Shown here: positions 24,015-32,488 of the stretch, piece after piece | Position numbering within the stretch: position 1 is the stretch's first letter | How the letters are laid out: every line of letters begins with the position of its first letter | Position numbers and translations under genes: made by a program | NCBI RefSeq assembly: GCF_019636075.1 | Contig: NZ_JAHBYG010000046.1 | Coordinates: forward strand, 1 to 33,407 | Source of the DNA: Ferrovibrio sp. | Lineage (GTDB): Bacteria; Pseudomonadota; Alphaproteobacteria; Ferrovibrionales; Ferrovibrionaceae | DNA: 33,407 nucleotides | Direction of reading: 5' to 3' | Notes under the pieces: generated by a model | What the model was told of the DNA's origin: nothing | Seen by the model: only the letters and a program-made list of their open reading frames with translations | The model's database searches: none

Positions 24015-25274
24015 TCAGGCGTCGTGCCGCTGGAACACCAGCGCGGCGTTGGTGCCGCCGAAGCCGAAGGAATTGCTCATCACGCGGTTCAAGGTCACGT
24101 TCTCACGCAGCGCACGCACGATCGGATAGCCTTCCGCGCCGGGATCGAGAGTTTCGATATTGGCCGAAGCGGCAATGAAATTGTGCTTCATCATCAGCAG
24201 GCTGTAGATCGCCTCATGCACACCCGCCGCGCCCTGGCTGTGGCCGGTGAGCGACTTGGTGGAGCTGACCGGCGGCAGCGCATTCTCGCCAAACACCGTG
24301 CGGATCGCATCCAGCTCGGTGATATCGCCGGCCGGCGTGGAGGTGCCGTGGGTGTTGATATAGTCGATCGGCGCGTTATGGCCGCCGGCCAGGCTGCTGC
24401 CGGCCTCGCGCATGCCAGCATCACGGAGGGCATGCTGCATGCACTTCACGGCGCCTTCGCCGCTGGGTGCCACCATGTCGGCGCCATCCGACGCCGCACC
24501 ATAGCCCACCAGTTCGGCATAGATCTTGGCGCCGCGCGCCTTGGCATGCTCGAGCTCTTCCAGCACCAGGATGCCGCCGCCGCCGGAGATCACGAAACCG
24601 TCGCGGTCCTTGTCATAGGCGCGGCTGGCGCGGGTGGGGGTGTCGTTGTAATTGGCCGACATCGCGGTCATGGCATCGAACAGCACGCTGAGCGTCCAGT
24701 CGATTTCCTCGCCGCCGCCGGCGAACATCACATCCTGCTTGCCGAACTGGATCAGCTCGGCGGCATTGCCGATGCAATGCGAGGAGGTGGCGCAGGCAGA
24801 GCTGATCGAATAGCTGGTGCCCTTGATCTTGAAGGCGGTGGACAAAACCGCCGAGCAGGTGGACGACATGGCGCGCGGCACCATGAACGGACCGATGCGC
24901 TTGGGGCCCTTCTCGCGGGTGATATCGGCCGCCGCCACGATGTTGCGCGTGGACGGGCCGCCGGAGCCGACGATCAGGCCGGTGCGGTCGTTCACCACAT
25001 CGGCAGGCTCCAGGCCGCTATCCTTCAGCGCCTGTTCCATCGCCAGATAGGCATAGGCCGCGCCATCGCCCATGAAGCGGCGCTGGCGACGATCCACCGT
25101 GGCATCGAGGTCGATCTTCACGCTGCCGCAAACCTGGCTGCGGAAGCCAAGCTTCGCCTGCTCTTCCGAGAATACGATGCCGGAACGGCCAAGCTTGAGG
25201 CTCTCGGTCACCTCCTCGGCATTGTTGCCGATGGAGGACAGAATCCCGAGGCCGGTGACAACGACACGACGCAT
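24015..25274 (-). CDS. fabB: Beta-ketoacyl-ACP synthase I
   Basis: FabB elongates unsaturated and saturated acyl-ACPs and, with FabA, is needed for unsaturated fatty acids. The 419-residue thiolase-fold protein has the nucleophile Cys161 in [10 protein letters not shown], the His of [11 protein letters not shown] and the His of [10 protein letters not shown], with the C-terminal [14 protein letters not shown]. These make the Cys-His-His set of KAS I. I start at the ATG at 25274 ([11 protein letters not shown]); a TTG at 25289 is less likely. It lies 57 bases downstream of fabA on the same strand, the gap holding a short 13-bp direct repeat. Confidence 0.96.
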   Translation of the reverse strand: MRRVVVTGLGILSSIGNNAEEVTESLKLGRSGIVFSEEQAKLGFRSQVCGSVKIDLDATVDRRQRRFMGDGAAYAYLAMEQALKDSGLEPADVVNDRTGLIVGSGGPSTRNIVAAADITREKGPKRIGPFMVPRAMSSTCSAVLSTAFKIKGTSYSISSACATSSHCIGNAAELIQFGKQDVMFAGGGEEIDWTLSVLFDAMTAMSANYNDTPTRASRAYDKDRDGFVISGGGGILVLEELEHAKARGAKIYAELVGYGAASDGADMVAPSGEGAVKCMQHALRDAGMREAGSSLAGGHNAPIDYINTHGTSTPAGDITELDAIRTVFGENALPPVSSTKSLTGHSQGAAGVHEAIYSLLMMKHNFIAASANIETLDPGAEGYPIVRALRENVTLNRVMSNSFGFGGTNAALVFQRHDA

Positions 25275-25300
25275 GTGTTTAGGCTCCAATAGTCAGACCC

Positions 25301-25321
25301 GGCAATCAGGCGCGGCAATCA
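25301..25321 (-). repeat. 13-bp direct repeat in the fabA-fabB gap
   Basis: On the minus strand TGATTGCC occurs at 25321-25314 and again 13 bases later (25308-25301), with TGACTATTGG continuing the period less exactly. The upstream copy begins 11 bases after the fabA stop codon. Confidence 0.5.
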
Positions 25322-25331
25322 AGCACACCCA

Positions 25332-25859
25332 TCAGGCTCCGGCCGGTGCGGCCGCGTCGGCGGGGAATACACCCACCCGCATATCCTTGCATTCGTAAGC
25401 CAGCTTGCCGTCGATATACATCATGCCATCGGCTATCGCGATGCCGAACTTGCGCAGCAGCAGCTTCTTGATATCGATCTTGAAGGTGATCTTCTGGGCC
25501 GCCGGGGTGACCATGTCGGAAAACTTCACCTCGCCCACGCTCAGCGCACGGCCCTTGCCCGGCGCCTTCATCCAGCCGAGGAAAAAGCCCACCAGCTGCC
25601 ACATGGCATCCAGGCCCAGGCAGCCCGGCATCACCGGGTCGTTTTCGAAATGGCAGGGGAAGAACCACAGGTTGGGCTTGATATCGAGTTCGGCCTCGAT
25701 TTCGCCCTTACCGTATTTTCCGCCGTTTTCGTCAATTTTCAGGATACGATCCAGCATCAGCATGGGCGGCAGCGGCAAACGGGCATTGCCCTCGCCAAAC
25801 AGCTTGCCATGGGCGCAGGCCAGCAAATCTTCGTAAGTGTAGCTACTCTTCCGTTCCAC
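25332..25859 (-). CDS. fabA: 3-hydroxydecanoyl-ACP dehydratase/isomerase
   Basis: FabA dehydrates 3-hydroxydecanoyl-ACP and isomerises the product, the branch point to unsaturated fatty acids. Using the GTG at 25859 gives a 175-residue protein in which His70 ([14 protein letters not shown]) and Asp84 ([17 protein letters not shown]) fall at the same numbers as in E. coli FabA, which supports this start. GAGGGA lies about ten bases upstream. The N-terminal [18 protein letters not shown] and [13 protein letters not shown] are also typical. It heads fabA-fabB-fabI and is divergent from irr, a conserved arrangement in alphaproteobacteria. Confidence 0.95.
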   Translation of the reverse strand: MERKSSYTYEDLLACAHGKLFGEGNARLPLPPMLMLDRILKIDENGGKYGKGEIEAELDIKPNLWFFPCHFENDPVMPGCLGLDAMWQLVGFFLGWMKAPGKGRALSVGEVKFSDMVTPAAQKITFKIDIKKLLLRKFGIAIADGMMYIDGKLAYECKDMRVGVFPADAAAPAGA

Positions 25860-26128
25860 GTCCGGAAATCCCTCGTATCGGGCGCGAAGTTGCACTCGCG
25901 CTGGCTGCCTTCTCGTCAAGCGCTGTTTATGGATCACCTGCCTGGTCGAGATGGGTACGACCTGGCGGTTTCGCCAGGGGTAGGGCCAAGTTACCAGCCG
26001 CCGCTCCCGGCATTGTTCCGGCGCCCCGCGCGCTTGAAGCGCGGCCCCGAATTTGCGGCCCCACTTTAGCCATCTGCCGCACCGGGGCAACTGTTTCGTT
26101 TCCTTTTGTAACATCCGTGTTATATCTG
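25860..26128. promoter_or_regulatory. Divergent fabA/irr control region
   Basis: This 269-base region separates fabA from irr. It contains a perfect hairpin CCTGGCG-GTTT-CGCCAGG (25961-25978) in the likely fabA leader. Close to irr it holds an inverted repeat TAACA-TCCG-TGTTA (26109-26122), seven bases before the irr start, which could be an autoregulatory operator or could hide the ribosome-binding region. No good -35/-10 pair stands out, and no other gene is seen. Confidence 0.45.
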
Positions 26129-26566
26129 ATGCCCATGACCGACCGCCCGACGACAGATCGCGCCCATTCCAGGGATGCCGGCAGCATGCTGCAGCAGGCC
26201 GGCTTGCGCACCACGCGACAGCGCCTGTTGCTGGCGGATATCCTGTTCGGCGATGGCATGGACCGCCATGTGACCGCCGAGGGGCTGTTTGCCGAGGCGG
26301 CGCGGCGCGGCGGCAAATTGTCGCTGGCCACGGTTTACAACTGCCTGCATCAATTCACCCAGGCCGGCCTGCTGCATGTGGTTGCAGTGGATTCCGGGCG
26401 GGCGTATTTCGACACGAATTTGTCGCCCCACCACCATTTTTACCAGGAACGGACCGGCGAATTGCGCGACATCCCCGATGGCGATGTGCATCTGGCCAGC
26501 CTGCCCAAGCCGCCGGAAGGCCAGCGCATCAGCCGGGTGGACGTGATCCTGCGCCTCTCGGAATAG
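26129..26566 (+). CDS. irr: Iron response regulator (Fur family)
   Basis: Irr is the alphaproteobacterial Fur-family regulator that responds to haem or iron status. The 145-residue protein has the Fur-type winged helix ([15 protein letters not shown] to [20 protein letters not shown]) and the Irr-specific histidine cluster SPHHHFYQE (His101-103) followed by [11 protein letters not shown]. The N-terminal haem motif (Gly-Cys-Pro-Trp type) of the Bradyrhizobium protein is absent, and no cysteine is seen there. I start at the ATG at 26129; ATG 26135 and GTG 26117 are alternatives. Position next to fabA-fabB-fabI is a conserved arrangement. An Irr-like site lies about 95 bases downstream of its stop, before rubrerythrin. 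Confidence 0.93.
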   Translation: MPMTDRPTTDRAHSRDAGSMLQQAGLRTTRQRLLLADILFGDGMDRHVTAEGLFAEAARRGGKLSLATVYNCLHQFTQAGLLHVVAVDSGRAYFDTNLSPHHHFYQERTGELRDIPDGDVHLASLPKPPEGQRISRVDVILRLSE

Positions 26567-26576
26567 CCCGCCCGGG

Positions 26577-26612
26577 ATAAGCCACCATCCCGGCATAAGC
26601 CACCATCTTGGG
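26577..26612 (+). repeat. 18-bp tandem duplication downstream of irr
   Basis: ATAAGCCACCATCCCGGC (26577-26594) is followed directly by ATAAGCCACCATCTTGGG (26595-26612), 15 of 18 bases identical. It begins 11 bases after the irr stop. Confidence 0.75.
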
Positions 26613-26617
26613 CTGCC

Positions 26618-26648
26618 AGTTGCGAAACAGCGCCGCTAGTTGCGAAAC
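26618..26648 (+). repeat. Direct repeat AGTTGCGAAAC with a 20-bp period
   Basis: AGTTGCGAAAC occurs identically at 26618-26628 and 26638-26648. Twenty base pairs is close to two helical turns, so both copies face the same side of the DNA. They lie upstream of the Irr-like box and the rubrerythrin promoter. The second copy can also pair with the following GCGTTTTC as a small hairpin. Confidence 0.6.
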
Positions 26649-26660
26649 GCTCGCGTTTTC

Positions 26661-26673
26661 TAGAATTGTTCTA
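26661..26673. promoter_or_regulatory. Irr-box-like inverted repeat TAGAA-TTG-TTCTA
   Basis: TAGAA and TTCTA flank a 3-base centre, with T-rich sequence to the left and A-rich to the right. This resembles the iron control element bound by Irr (TTTAGAA-N3-TTCTAAA as I recall it). It lies 8 bases upstream of the rubrerythrin -35 element and about 95 bases after the irr gene itself. Confidence 0.6.
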
Positions 26674-26681
26674 AAAAAACC

Positions 26682-26709
26682 TTGACCTCAGGCCGCAGCG
26701 GATCATAAT
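26682..26709 (+). promoter_or_regulatory. Promoter of the rubrerythrin operon
   Basis: TTGACC (26682-26687) and CATAAT (26704-26709) are separated by 16 bp, each one base from consensus. This is the strongest housekeeping-type promoter in the window. The start codon lies 86 bases downstream. Confidence 0.7.
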
Positions 26710-26795
26710 TCCGGCCGTTCCTCGCGCCCCATTTTCCGCGAGTCCCGCCGGCCCGGATTTACCTGGCCGGTATTCAAGCCAGGAGGAATGACACC

Positions 26796-27210
<415 letters not shown>

Positions 27211-27212
<2 letters not shown>

Positions 27213-27257
27213 GCCTTAAGGCTTGCATCTGCGGGAGCCGGTTCGTCGCCGGCTCCC
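27211..27257 (+). terminator. Hairpins after rubrerythrin (partial terminator)
   Basis: A 14-bp palindrome AAGCCTTAAGGCTT (27211-27224) overlaps the rubrerythrin stop codon. It is followed by a strong stem GGGAGCCGG-loop-CCGGCTCCC (27233-27257) and GTCTTT. The T-run is short, so this may attenuate transcription into the next two genes, leaving more rubrerythrin than its partners. Confidence 0.6.
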
Positions 27258-27302
27258 GTCTTTACCTTGATATAATGACTTCGCCCGCAGGGAGCCCCAA
27301 CC

Positions 27303-28670
27303 ATGCGTGAAGGCAGTCTCGAAGCGCCGACCCGGCATCCGCTCGACTGGAATAATCCCGACTTCTACGACATGGAGAAGATCGACGCCGAGATGCGGCG
27401 CATCTTCGACATCTGCCATGGCTGCCGCCGCTGCTTCAACCTGTGCGACTCGTTCCCGCGCCTGTTCGATCTGGTGGATGAATCCCCCAGCGGCGAACTC
27501 GACAGCGTGGACTCAAAAGATTTCAAGCCGGTGGTGGATGCCTGCACGTTGTGCGATCTGTGCTACGTGAACAAATGCCCCTATGTGCCGCCGCATGAAT
27601 TCAACCTGGATTTCCCGCATCTGATCCTGCGCTATCGCGCAGCCGAACGCGCCCAGGGCAAGAAGGATTTCATCGGCGACCAACTGAGCCAGACCGACCG
27701 CAACGGCATGCTGGCCGGCCTGGTGGCGCCGATCGCCAACTGGGCCACCGAACGCGGCAACGGCCTTGCCCGCCCGCTGCTGGAAAAACTTGGCGATATC
27801 CATCACGACGCGGCGTTGCCGAAATTCCATGGCAAGAGCTTCACGGCCTTGGCCAAGAGCGATGTGCCCGCCACCAATGCAGCCGCGCCGGCTGCCGGCA
27901 AGCGCCGCGCGGTGCTGTATGCCACCTGCTTCGTCAATAACAACAATCCCGATATCGGCGTGGCCGCCCAGCGCATCCTGGCGCATAACGGCGTGGAGCT
28001 GCGCGTGGAATATCCCGGTTGCTGCGGCATGCCGCGGCTGGAACAGGGCGATATTTCCGATGTGGCATCGAAGGCGCGCCATGTGGCATCCGCGCTGGAA
28101 AAATACGTGGACGAGGGCTGGGATATCGTGGCGCTGATTCCCTCCTGCGCGCTGATGCTGAAGAATGAATGGCCGCTGATCCTGCCCGACGACGAGAAGG
28201 TGAAGAAGCTCGCCGCCGCCACGGTGGACGTGTCGGAATACATCGTCGACATCGCCCGCAAGGAAGGCCTGGCGCCCGGGCTGAAGCCGCTGGAAGGCGG
28301 CGTCACGTTGCATCTGGCCTGCCATGCGCGCGCGCAGAATATCGGCGCCAAGGCAGCCGATATGCTGCGGCTGATTCCCGATAGCGAGATCGGCGTGATC
28401 GAACGCTGCTCGGGCCATGGCGGCTCGTGGGGCGTGCGCAAGGAGTTTTTCGAGGTCGGCATGAAGGTGGGCAAGCCGGTGGCGCGTCAGGCGCTGAAGG
28501 AAGCCCGCGCCCATGTCGCCTCGGAATGCCCGCTGGCAGCCTTGCATATCGTGCAGGGCATGGAGCGCGAGGCGGCCGGCAAAGCGAACGAGGCCGGGGC
28601 CGCCGCGCCGAAAGTGCCGCCGCCCAGCCACCCGCTGGAATTGTTGGCCAAGGCTTACGGCCTTATGTAA
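27303..28670 (+). CDS. GlpC-like iron-sulfur (CCG-domain) protein
   Basis: This 455-residue protein resembles GlpC and the heterodisulfide-reductase/glycolate-oxidase Fe-S subunits. Two ferredoxin-type 4Fe-4S motifs are present near residues 38-49 ([11 protein letters not shown]) and 81-92 ([13 protein letters not shown]). Two cysteine-rich CCG domains follow: the first with [24 protein letters not shown] and [13 protein letters not shown], the second with ACHARAQN and CSGHGGSWG. Such subunits pass electrons between a flavoprotein and another acceptor. Here no flavoprotein is adjacent; rubrerythrin lies 90 bases upstream and DUF3501 26 bases downstream. In other proteobacteria these three genes also travel together, so this protein is a plausible electron donor for rubrerythrin. 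That role is inference. Confidence 0.87.
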   Translation: MREGSLEAPTRHPLDWNNPDFYDMEKIDAEMRRIFDICHGCRRCFNLCDSFPRLFDLVDESPSGELDSVDSKDFKPVVDACTLCDLCYVNKCPYVPPHEFNLDFPHLILRYRAAERAQGKKDFIGDQLSQTDRNGMLAGLVAPIANWATERGNGLARPLLEKLGDIHHDAALPKFHGKSFTALAKSDVPATNAAAPAAGKRRAVLYATCFVNNNNPDIGVAAQRILAHNGVELRVEYPGCCGMPRLEQGDISDVASKARHVASALEKYVDEGWDIVALIPSCALMLKNEWPLILPDDEKVKKLAAATVDVSEYIVDIARKEGLAPGLKPLEGGVTLHLACHARAQNIGAKAADMLRLIPDSEIGVIERCSGHGGSWGVRKEFFEVGMKVGKPVARQALKEARAHVASECPLAALHIVQGMEREAAGKANEAGAAAPKVPPPSHPLELLAKAYGLM

Positions 28671-28696
28671 TCCGGTCTTATGCGAGTAGCGAAACC

Positions 28697-29287
28697 ATGA
28701 CCCTGCGCACCACCATCACCCGCGCCGACATCCTGCCGATGGATGCTTTCATCGCGCAGCGCAAGGAAGCCCGCGCCCGCATCGTGGCGATCAAGCGCGA
28801 CCGCCGGGTTTCGCTGGGGCCGCATGCCACCTTCTATTTCGAGAATTACGATACGATGTGGTGGCAGATCCAGGAGATGCTCTACATCGAGAAGGGCGGC
28901 GAGGAGCAGTTGGCCGACGAGTTGGCGGCCTATGCGCCGCTGGTGCCGAAGGGCTCGGAACTGGTAGCCACCTTCATGATCGAGGTAGACGATCCGCCGC
29001 GCCGCGCCCGCGTGCTGGCCTCGTTGGGCCATATCGACCGCCATCTCTATATCGAGTTCGGCAGCGAGAAGGTTTATGCCGTGGCCGAGGACGATGCCGA
29101 ACGCACCCGCGAGGACGGCAAGACCTCGGCAGTGCATTTCCTACGCTTCCCGTTCAGCGCCACGCAAGTCGCCGCTTTCCGCCAGCCGGGTAGTCGCGTG
29201 CTGATCGGCTGCGACCACGAAAATTACGGCCATCTGGCCGTGATGCCGGAAACCGTGCGCGCCTCGCTGGCCCAGGATTTTGCTTAA
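28697..29287 (+). CDS. DUF3501 family protein
   Basis: This 196-residue protein of unknown function belongs to DUF3501. Family-like stretches are ITRADILPMDAFIAQRKEARARIVAIKRDRRVSLGPHATFYFENYDTMWWQIQEMLYIEKG, then LVPKGSELVATFMIEVDDP and the C-terminal VLIGCDHENYGHLAVMPETVRASLAQD. There is no signal peptide, no membrane helix and only one cysteine, so it is unlikely to hold a metal cluster. It follows the GlpC-like gene by 26 bases. Its constant partnership with rubrerythrin and the Fe-S protein suggests a shared peroxide or iron-linked task, perhaps assembly or regulation of the pair. Confidence 0.85.
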   Translation: MTLRTTITRADILPMDAFIAQRKEARARIVAIKRDRRVSLGPHATFYFENYDTMWWQIQEMLYIEKGGEEQLADELAAYAPLVPKGSELVATFMIEVDDPPRRARVLASLGHIDRHLYIEFGSEKVYAVAEDDAERTREDGKTSAVHFLRFPFSATQVAAFRQPGSRVLIGCDHENYGHLAVMPETVRASLAQDFA

Positions 29288-29298
29288 CGGTCAGAATT

Positions 29299-29381
29299 GT
29301 ATACTTATTTGTTGACATTATAATCAATAAAGCATACCTATTTGTTGACCATATATTGTTGTTGTCAACAAATAGGTATGC
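29299..29381. promoter_or_regulatory. Operator of the MmpA/MmpB operon: perfect 18-bp inverted repeat plus a third copy
   Basis: GCATACCTATTTGTTGAC (29332-29349) is repeated exactly in inverted form at 29364-29381 around a 14-bp centre, ending three bases before the mmpA start. A third, direct copy GTATACTTATTTGTTGAC (16 of 18 identical) lies at 29299-29316. TATAAT at 29319-29324, with TTGTAT 16 bp upstream, makes a promoter between the copies. The region is far richer in A and T than its surroundings. Confidence 0.8.
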
Positions 29382-29384
29382 GAA

Positions 29385-29852
29385 ATGACCCTAAAACCAG
29401 TGGTCGTTCAACAATATCAATCTCTTGTGGGTAAAGCCGCAGCAACAGCCCAAACCCTACCCAAACCACCGGAGGGCTGGCTGCGTAGCATGCGCAAGGC
29501 CCTGGGCCTGTCCGGCGCCCAGCTGGCCCGCCGCATGGGTGTAACCCGCGCCCGGATAGCTAAGGCCGAGCAGGCGGAAAAGCTTGGCGGCATCACCCTG
29601 AAATCCATGCAAGACGCCGCCGACGCCATGGGCTGCCGCTTTGTCTACGCCATCGTACCGGCTAATGGCAGCAGCGAAGATTTGATTCTGGTCCAGGCGC
29701 GCAAGAAGGCTCGAGCCATCGTGGGTACCGCCAGCGGACATATGGCGCTGGAGAACCAGGCATTGCCAACCGAACGGATCACCAGGGAAATCGAACGGCT
29801 GGCGCAGCAATTGGCCCGCGAGATGCCGCCCGGCTTCTGGGACGATCCGTAA
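29385..29852 (+). CDS. Mobile mystery protein A (Xre-type DNA-binding protein)
   Basis: This 155-residue protein matches the family named mobile mystery protein A, always paired with protein B. A helix-turn-helix is visible at about residues 32-75 (GWLRSMRKALGLSGAQLARRMGVTRARIAKAEQ), followed by GITLKSMQDAADAMGCRFVYAIVP and the family's ARKKARAIVGTASGHMALENQAL region with a terminal FWDDP. It probably represses its own operon through the long inverted repeat just upstream and may counter the Fic protein that follows 26 bases later. The antitoxin role is inferred by analogy; the family has little experimental support that I know of. Confidence 0.88.
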   Translation: MTLKPVVVQQYQSLVGKAAATAQTLPKPPEGWLRSMRKALGLSGAQLARRMGVTRARIAKAEQAEKLGGITLKSMQDAADAMGCRFVYAIVPANGSSEDLILVQARKKARAIVGTASGHMALENQALPTERITREIERLAQQLAREMPPGFWDDP

Positions 29853-29878
29853 CGTCATCCGCCACGCAATATCCAGCC

Positions 29879-30460
29879 ATGCACTACCCAGAGGGTGCCA
29901 CCCCGCTCGATCCCGACGAAATGGAAGGATTGCGCTTCCGGCATGTGACCACACGGGAACAGCTGGATGAACTGGAACAGGCCAATATCCAGAGCGGCCT
30001 GCTCTGGCTGGCCCGCCAACGGCGCACCGACAAACTGACCGACGCTTTCGCCATCGCGCTGCATAAGCGCCTGTTCGGCGATGTATGGCACTGGGCCGGC
30101 GCATTCCGCAGAACAGAAAAGAATATCGGTATCGATCCGCTGCGCATCGGCGTCGAACTGCGCATACTGATGGATGATGCGCGCTATTGGCTGGCGCACG
30201 AAACCTTCGCGCCGCTGGAGGCGGCCATGCGGCTGCATCACCGTCTGGTATGGATTCATCCGTTTCCGAATGGCAATGGCCGCCACGCACGTATCATGGC
30301 GGATATCATGATGCAGCAGCAAAAGGCGGCTGCGATCAACTGGACCGGCGGGCATGACCTGCAGAGGATAGGCCCACGGCGGCAAGCCTATATCGCGGCA
30401 TTGCGTGCCGCCGATACCGGCGATATGGCACCGTTGCTGGCCTTCGCCGCGGCTGGGTGA
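29879..30460 (+). CDS. Mobile mystery protein B (Fic-domain protein)
   Basis: This 193-residue protein has a Fic domain with an intact catalytic motif HPFPNGNGR (His127-Arg135), which in active members transfers AMP or another nucleotide part to target proteins. The preceding FGDVWHWAGAFRRTEKNIGI and VELRILMDDARYWLAHET segments match mobile mystery protein B. Near the N-terminus TPLDPDEMEGL ends in Glu-Gly, somewhat like Fic inhibitory motifs, but lacks a Ser/Thr at the expected spacing, so autoinhibition is uncertain. No recombinase or transposase is near despite the family name. The gene ends ten bases from the convergent CorC-like gene. Substrate unknown. Confidence 0.88.
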   Translation: MHYPEGATPLDPDEMEGLRFRHVTTREQLDELEQANIQSGLLWLARQRRTDKLTDAFAIALHKRLFGDVWHWAGAFRRTEKNIGIDPLRIGVELRILMDDARYWLAHETFAPLEAAMRLHHRLVWIHPFPNGNGRHARIMADIMMQQQKAAAINWTGGHDLQRIGPRRQAYIAALRAADTGDMAPLLAFAAAG

Positions 30461-30470
30461 AGCGCCTAAG

Positions 30471-31796
30471 CTACTTCGCCGGCATGATCGCCGGCTGTTC
30501 GGCCGCGTCGCGCTGGAACAGCAACTTGTCGATGCGGCGGCCATCCATGTCCAGCACTTCGATACGCCAGCCGCGCCAATGCACATGGTCGCCGGCCACC
30601 GGCAGGCGGCCGAAACGGGCCAGCGCGAAACCGGCCACGGTGTCGTAATCCTCGTCGTCCGGCGGCTCCAGGCCGAAGGCTTCGCCCAGCAAATCGCGCG
30701 GCATCACACCATCCACCAGCCATGAGCCATCCTCGCGCTGGGTGAAATAGGGCTGCGGTGCGCCACCCGGCGAGGCCAGTTCGCCAACGATGCTTTGCAA
30801 TACGTCGGACGACGATATCATGCCCTGCAGCACGCCGAATTCATCCACCACCAGCACCACGCCCATCGGGGCATGGCGCAGATGTTCCAGGGCATCCAGC
30901 ACATCGGCGCTATCGGGGATCACCGGCGCCACGCGCAAAAAGCCGATCAGGCTTTCCGGCTGCCGGCCATCCAGCATGGCATCCAGCACATCCTTGGCCA
31001 CCACCACGCCTTCGGCATGGTCGATATTGCCATGGCCGGCGGGCAGGCTGGCATAGGGGCTGGCCCGCAGGCGGTCCAGCTGCTTTGCCACCGGGGCATC
31101 GAGATCAACCCAATCAAGATCGGCGCGCGGCGTCATCACCGAACGCACCGTGCGGTCGCCCAGCCGCATCACGGCGGCGATCATGGCGCGTTCGGCGGGT
31201 TCCACCACGCCGGCGCTTTCGGCTTCCGCCACCAGGGTCTTGATCTCTTCTTCCGTCACCCGCTCGGCGGATTGCTGCTGGCTGCCGAACAGCTTGAGGC
31301 AGAGCCTGGCGGAAAAATCCAGCAGCGACACCGCCGGCGCCGCCACGCGCGCCATCACCATCATCGGCCCGGCCACCATCATCGCCATCCGCTCGGCATT
31401 GCGCAAAGCGATCTGCTTGGGCACCAACTCGCCCACGATCAGCGACAGATACGTCACTGCCGTCACCACCAGGGCGAAGGCAACGCCATCGGCCCAGCGT
31501 TCGCTGAGCAGCGGAAACAGGATCTGCAGGTAATCGCCGAAGCGGTCGGCCAGGGTGGCGCCCGAAAAGGCGCCGGCCGCCACGCCCACCAGGGTGATGC
31601 CGATCTGCACCGTCGAGAGGAAGCGGCCGGGATTTTCCGCCAGCCGCAAGGCGGCCTCGGCGCCGCGATGGCCGCGCGAAGCCAGCAATTGCAGCCGCGA
31701 GCGGCGCGCGGAAACCACGGCCAGTTCGGACAGAGCCAGAAAGCCGTTGAGCAGCACCAGCCCGAAGATCAGGCCGATTTCAGCAGCAAGCGGCAT
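30471..31796 (-). CDS. CorC/HlyC-family membrane protein (CNNM + CBS pair + transporter-associated domain)
   Basis: This 441-residue inner-membrane protein begins with a DUF21/CNNM domain of about four membrane segments (LIFGLVLLNGFLALSELAVVSARRSRL to about residue 185). A cytoplasmic CBS pair follows (about 210-330, with VMTPRADLDWVDLD and VLVVDEFGVLQGMISSSDVL), then the CorC_HlyC domain (WLVDGVMPRDLLGEAFGLEPPDDEDYDTVAGFAL). The family includes magnesium transporters/exporters of the CorC type, and older annotations call it haemolysin. Magnesium export is the best guess from family knowledge. It is convergent with mmpB. Confidence 0.92.
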   Translation of the reverse strand: MPLAAEIGLIFGLVLLNGFLALSELAVVSARRSRLQLLASRGHRGAEAALRLAENPGRFLSTVQIGITLVGVAAGAFSGATLADRFGDYLQILFPLLSERWADGVAFALVVTAVTYLSLIVGELVPKQIALRNAERMAMMVAGPMMVMARVAAPAVSLLDFSARLCLKLFGSQQQSAERVTEEEIKTLVAEAESAGVVEPAERAMIAAVMRLGDRTVRSVMTPRADLDWVDLDAPVAKQLDRLRASPYASLPAGHGNIDHAEGVVVAKDVLDAMLDGRQPESLIGFLRVAPVIPDSADVLDALEHLRHAPMGVVLVVDEFGVLQGMISSSDVLQSIVGELASPGGAPQPYFTQREDGSWLVDGVMPRDLLGEAFGLEPPDDEDYDTVAGFALARFGRLPVAGDHVHWRGWRIEVLDMDGRRIDKLLFQRDAAEQPAIMPAK

Positions 31797-31955
31797 GGCC
31801 CACCTGCTGGAATGTGCAACGGGGAGAATGCCGGCTCAGCATATGAGGATGCTGGGCCAGCCGACTAGAAGAAGGGTCGGGATCAGGCATGGCGGCGATT
31901 ATATAGGGTGTCGCGGCCGAAGTCCAAGAGGTGGTCTTTATCTTTTTATTATCAA

Positions 31956-32357
31956 TTACTTGCGGGCCGCCACGGCCTCGATTTCGATCAGCCATTCCGG
32001 TTTCATCAGGCGGTGCACGAACATCGCCGTGGAGGTGGGCCGGGCGCCTTCCATGAAGCGTTCGCGGATGGTGCCCAGTGCCAGCCGCATGGCGTGGTTG
32101 ATCTCCACCGTCTGGGCATAATAGATCGTCACCTTCACCAGATCCGACGGCTCCATATGGGTGGAGCGCAGAATCCGGCCGATATTGGTCCAGGCCATCT
32201 GGGCCTGTTCGAGAATGCCGATGCCGGTGCGGCCGGTGGCATCCACGCCCACCTGGCCGGAGATATACAGCAGCCGCGCTTCGGCCTGCACCTCGATGGC
32301 CTGGCTGTAGGGGCCGGCAGGTGCCATGGCTTCCGGCGGATTGAGTTTTCTCTGCAT
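31956..32357 (-). CDS. RidA/YjgF-family protein lacking the usual active-site arginine
   Basis: This 133-residue protein has the Rid fold: RKLNPPEAMAPAGPYSQAIEVQ, LLYISGQVGVDATG, AWTNIGRILRSTHMEPSDLVKVTIYY, and the C-terminal VHRLMKPEWLIEIEAVAARK. Canonical RidA deaminates reactive enamine/imine intermediates using an Arg near position 105, two residues into the Pro-Ala-Arg-Ser segment. Here the matching segment reads RPTSTAMFVHRL, with Ser in its place by eye alignment, so it probably belongs to another Rid subgroup with unknown activity. AGGGGG lies five bases before the ATG at 32357. Confidence 0.85.
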   Translation of the reverse strand: MQRKLNPPEAMAPAGPYSQAIEVQAEARLLYISGQVGVDATGRTGIGILEQAQMAWTNIGRILRSTHMEPSDLVKVTIYYAQTVEINHAMRLALGTIRERFMEGARPTSTAMFVHRLMKPEWLIEIEAVAARK

Positions 32358-32488
32358 GACACCCCCTGGCGAACTCCGCCGCATGAATTCAACTGTACTA
32401 ACGTTGCGCATAAAGCCAGGACGCGGCAAGCTTGATCGACCGAACCTATCCTTTTGGAGTAGAAGCTTTTTTCAACGGAGCACCGCTC

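Noticed and set aside
26129..26566. Haem regulatory motif in Irr
   Set aside because: No Cys-Pro pair or N-terminal cysteine is present, so only the histidine cluster can be claimed.
29299..30460. An integron or transposon carrying the mobile mystery proteins
   Set aside because: The family name suggests mobility, but there is no integrase, transposase, target duplication or terminal repeat; the inverted repeat is better explained as an operator.
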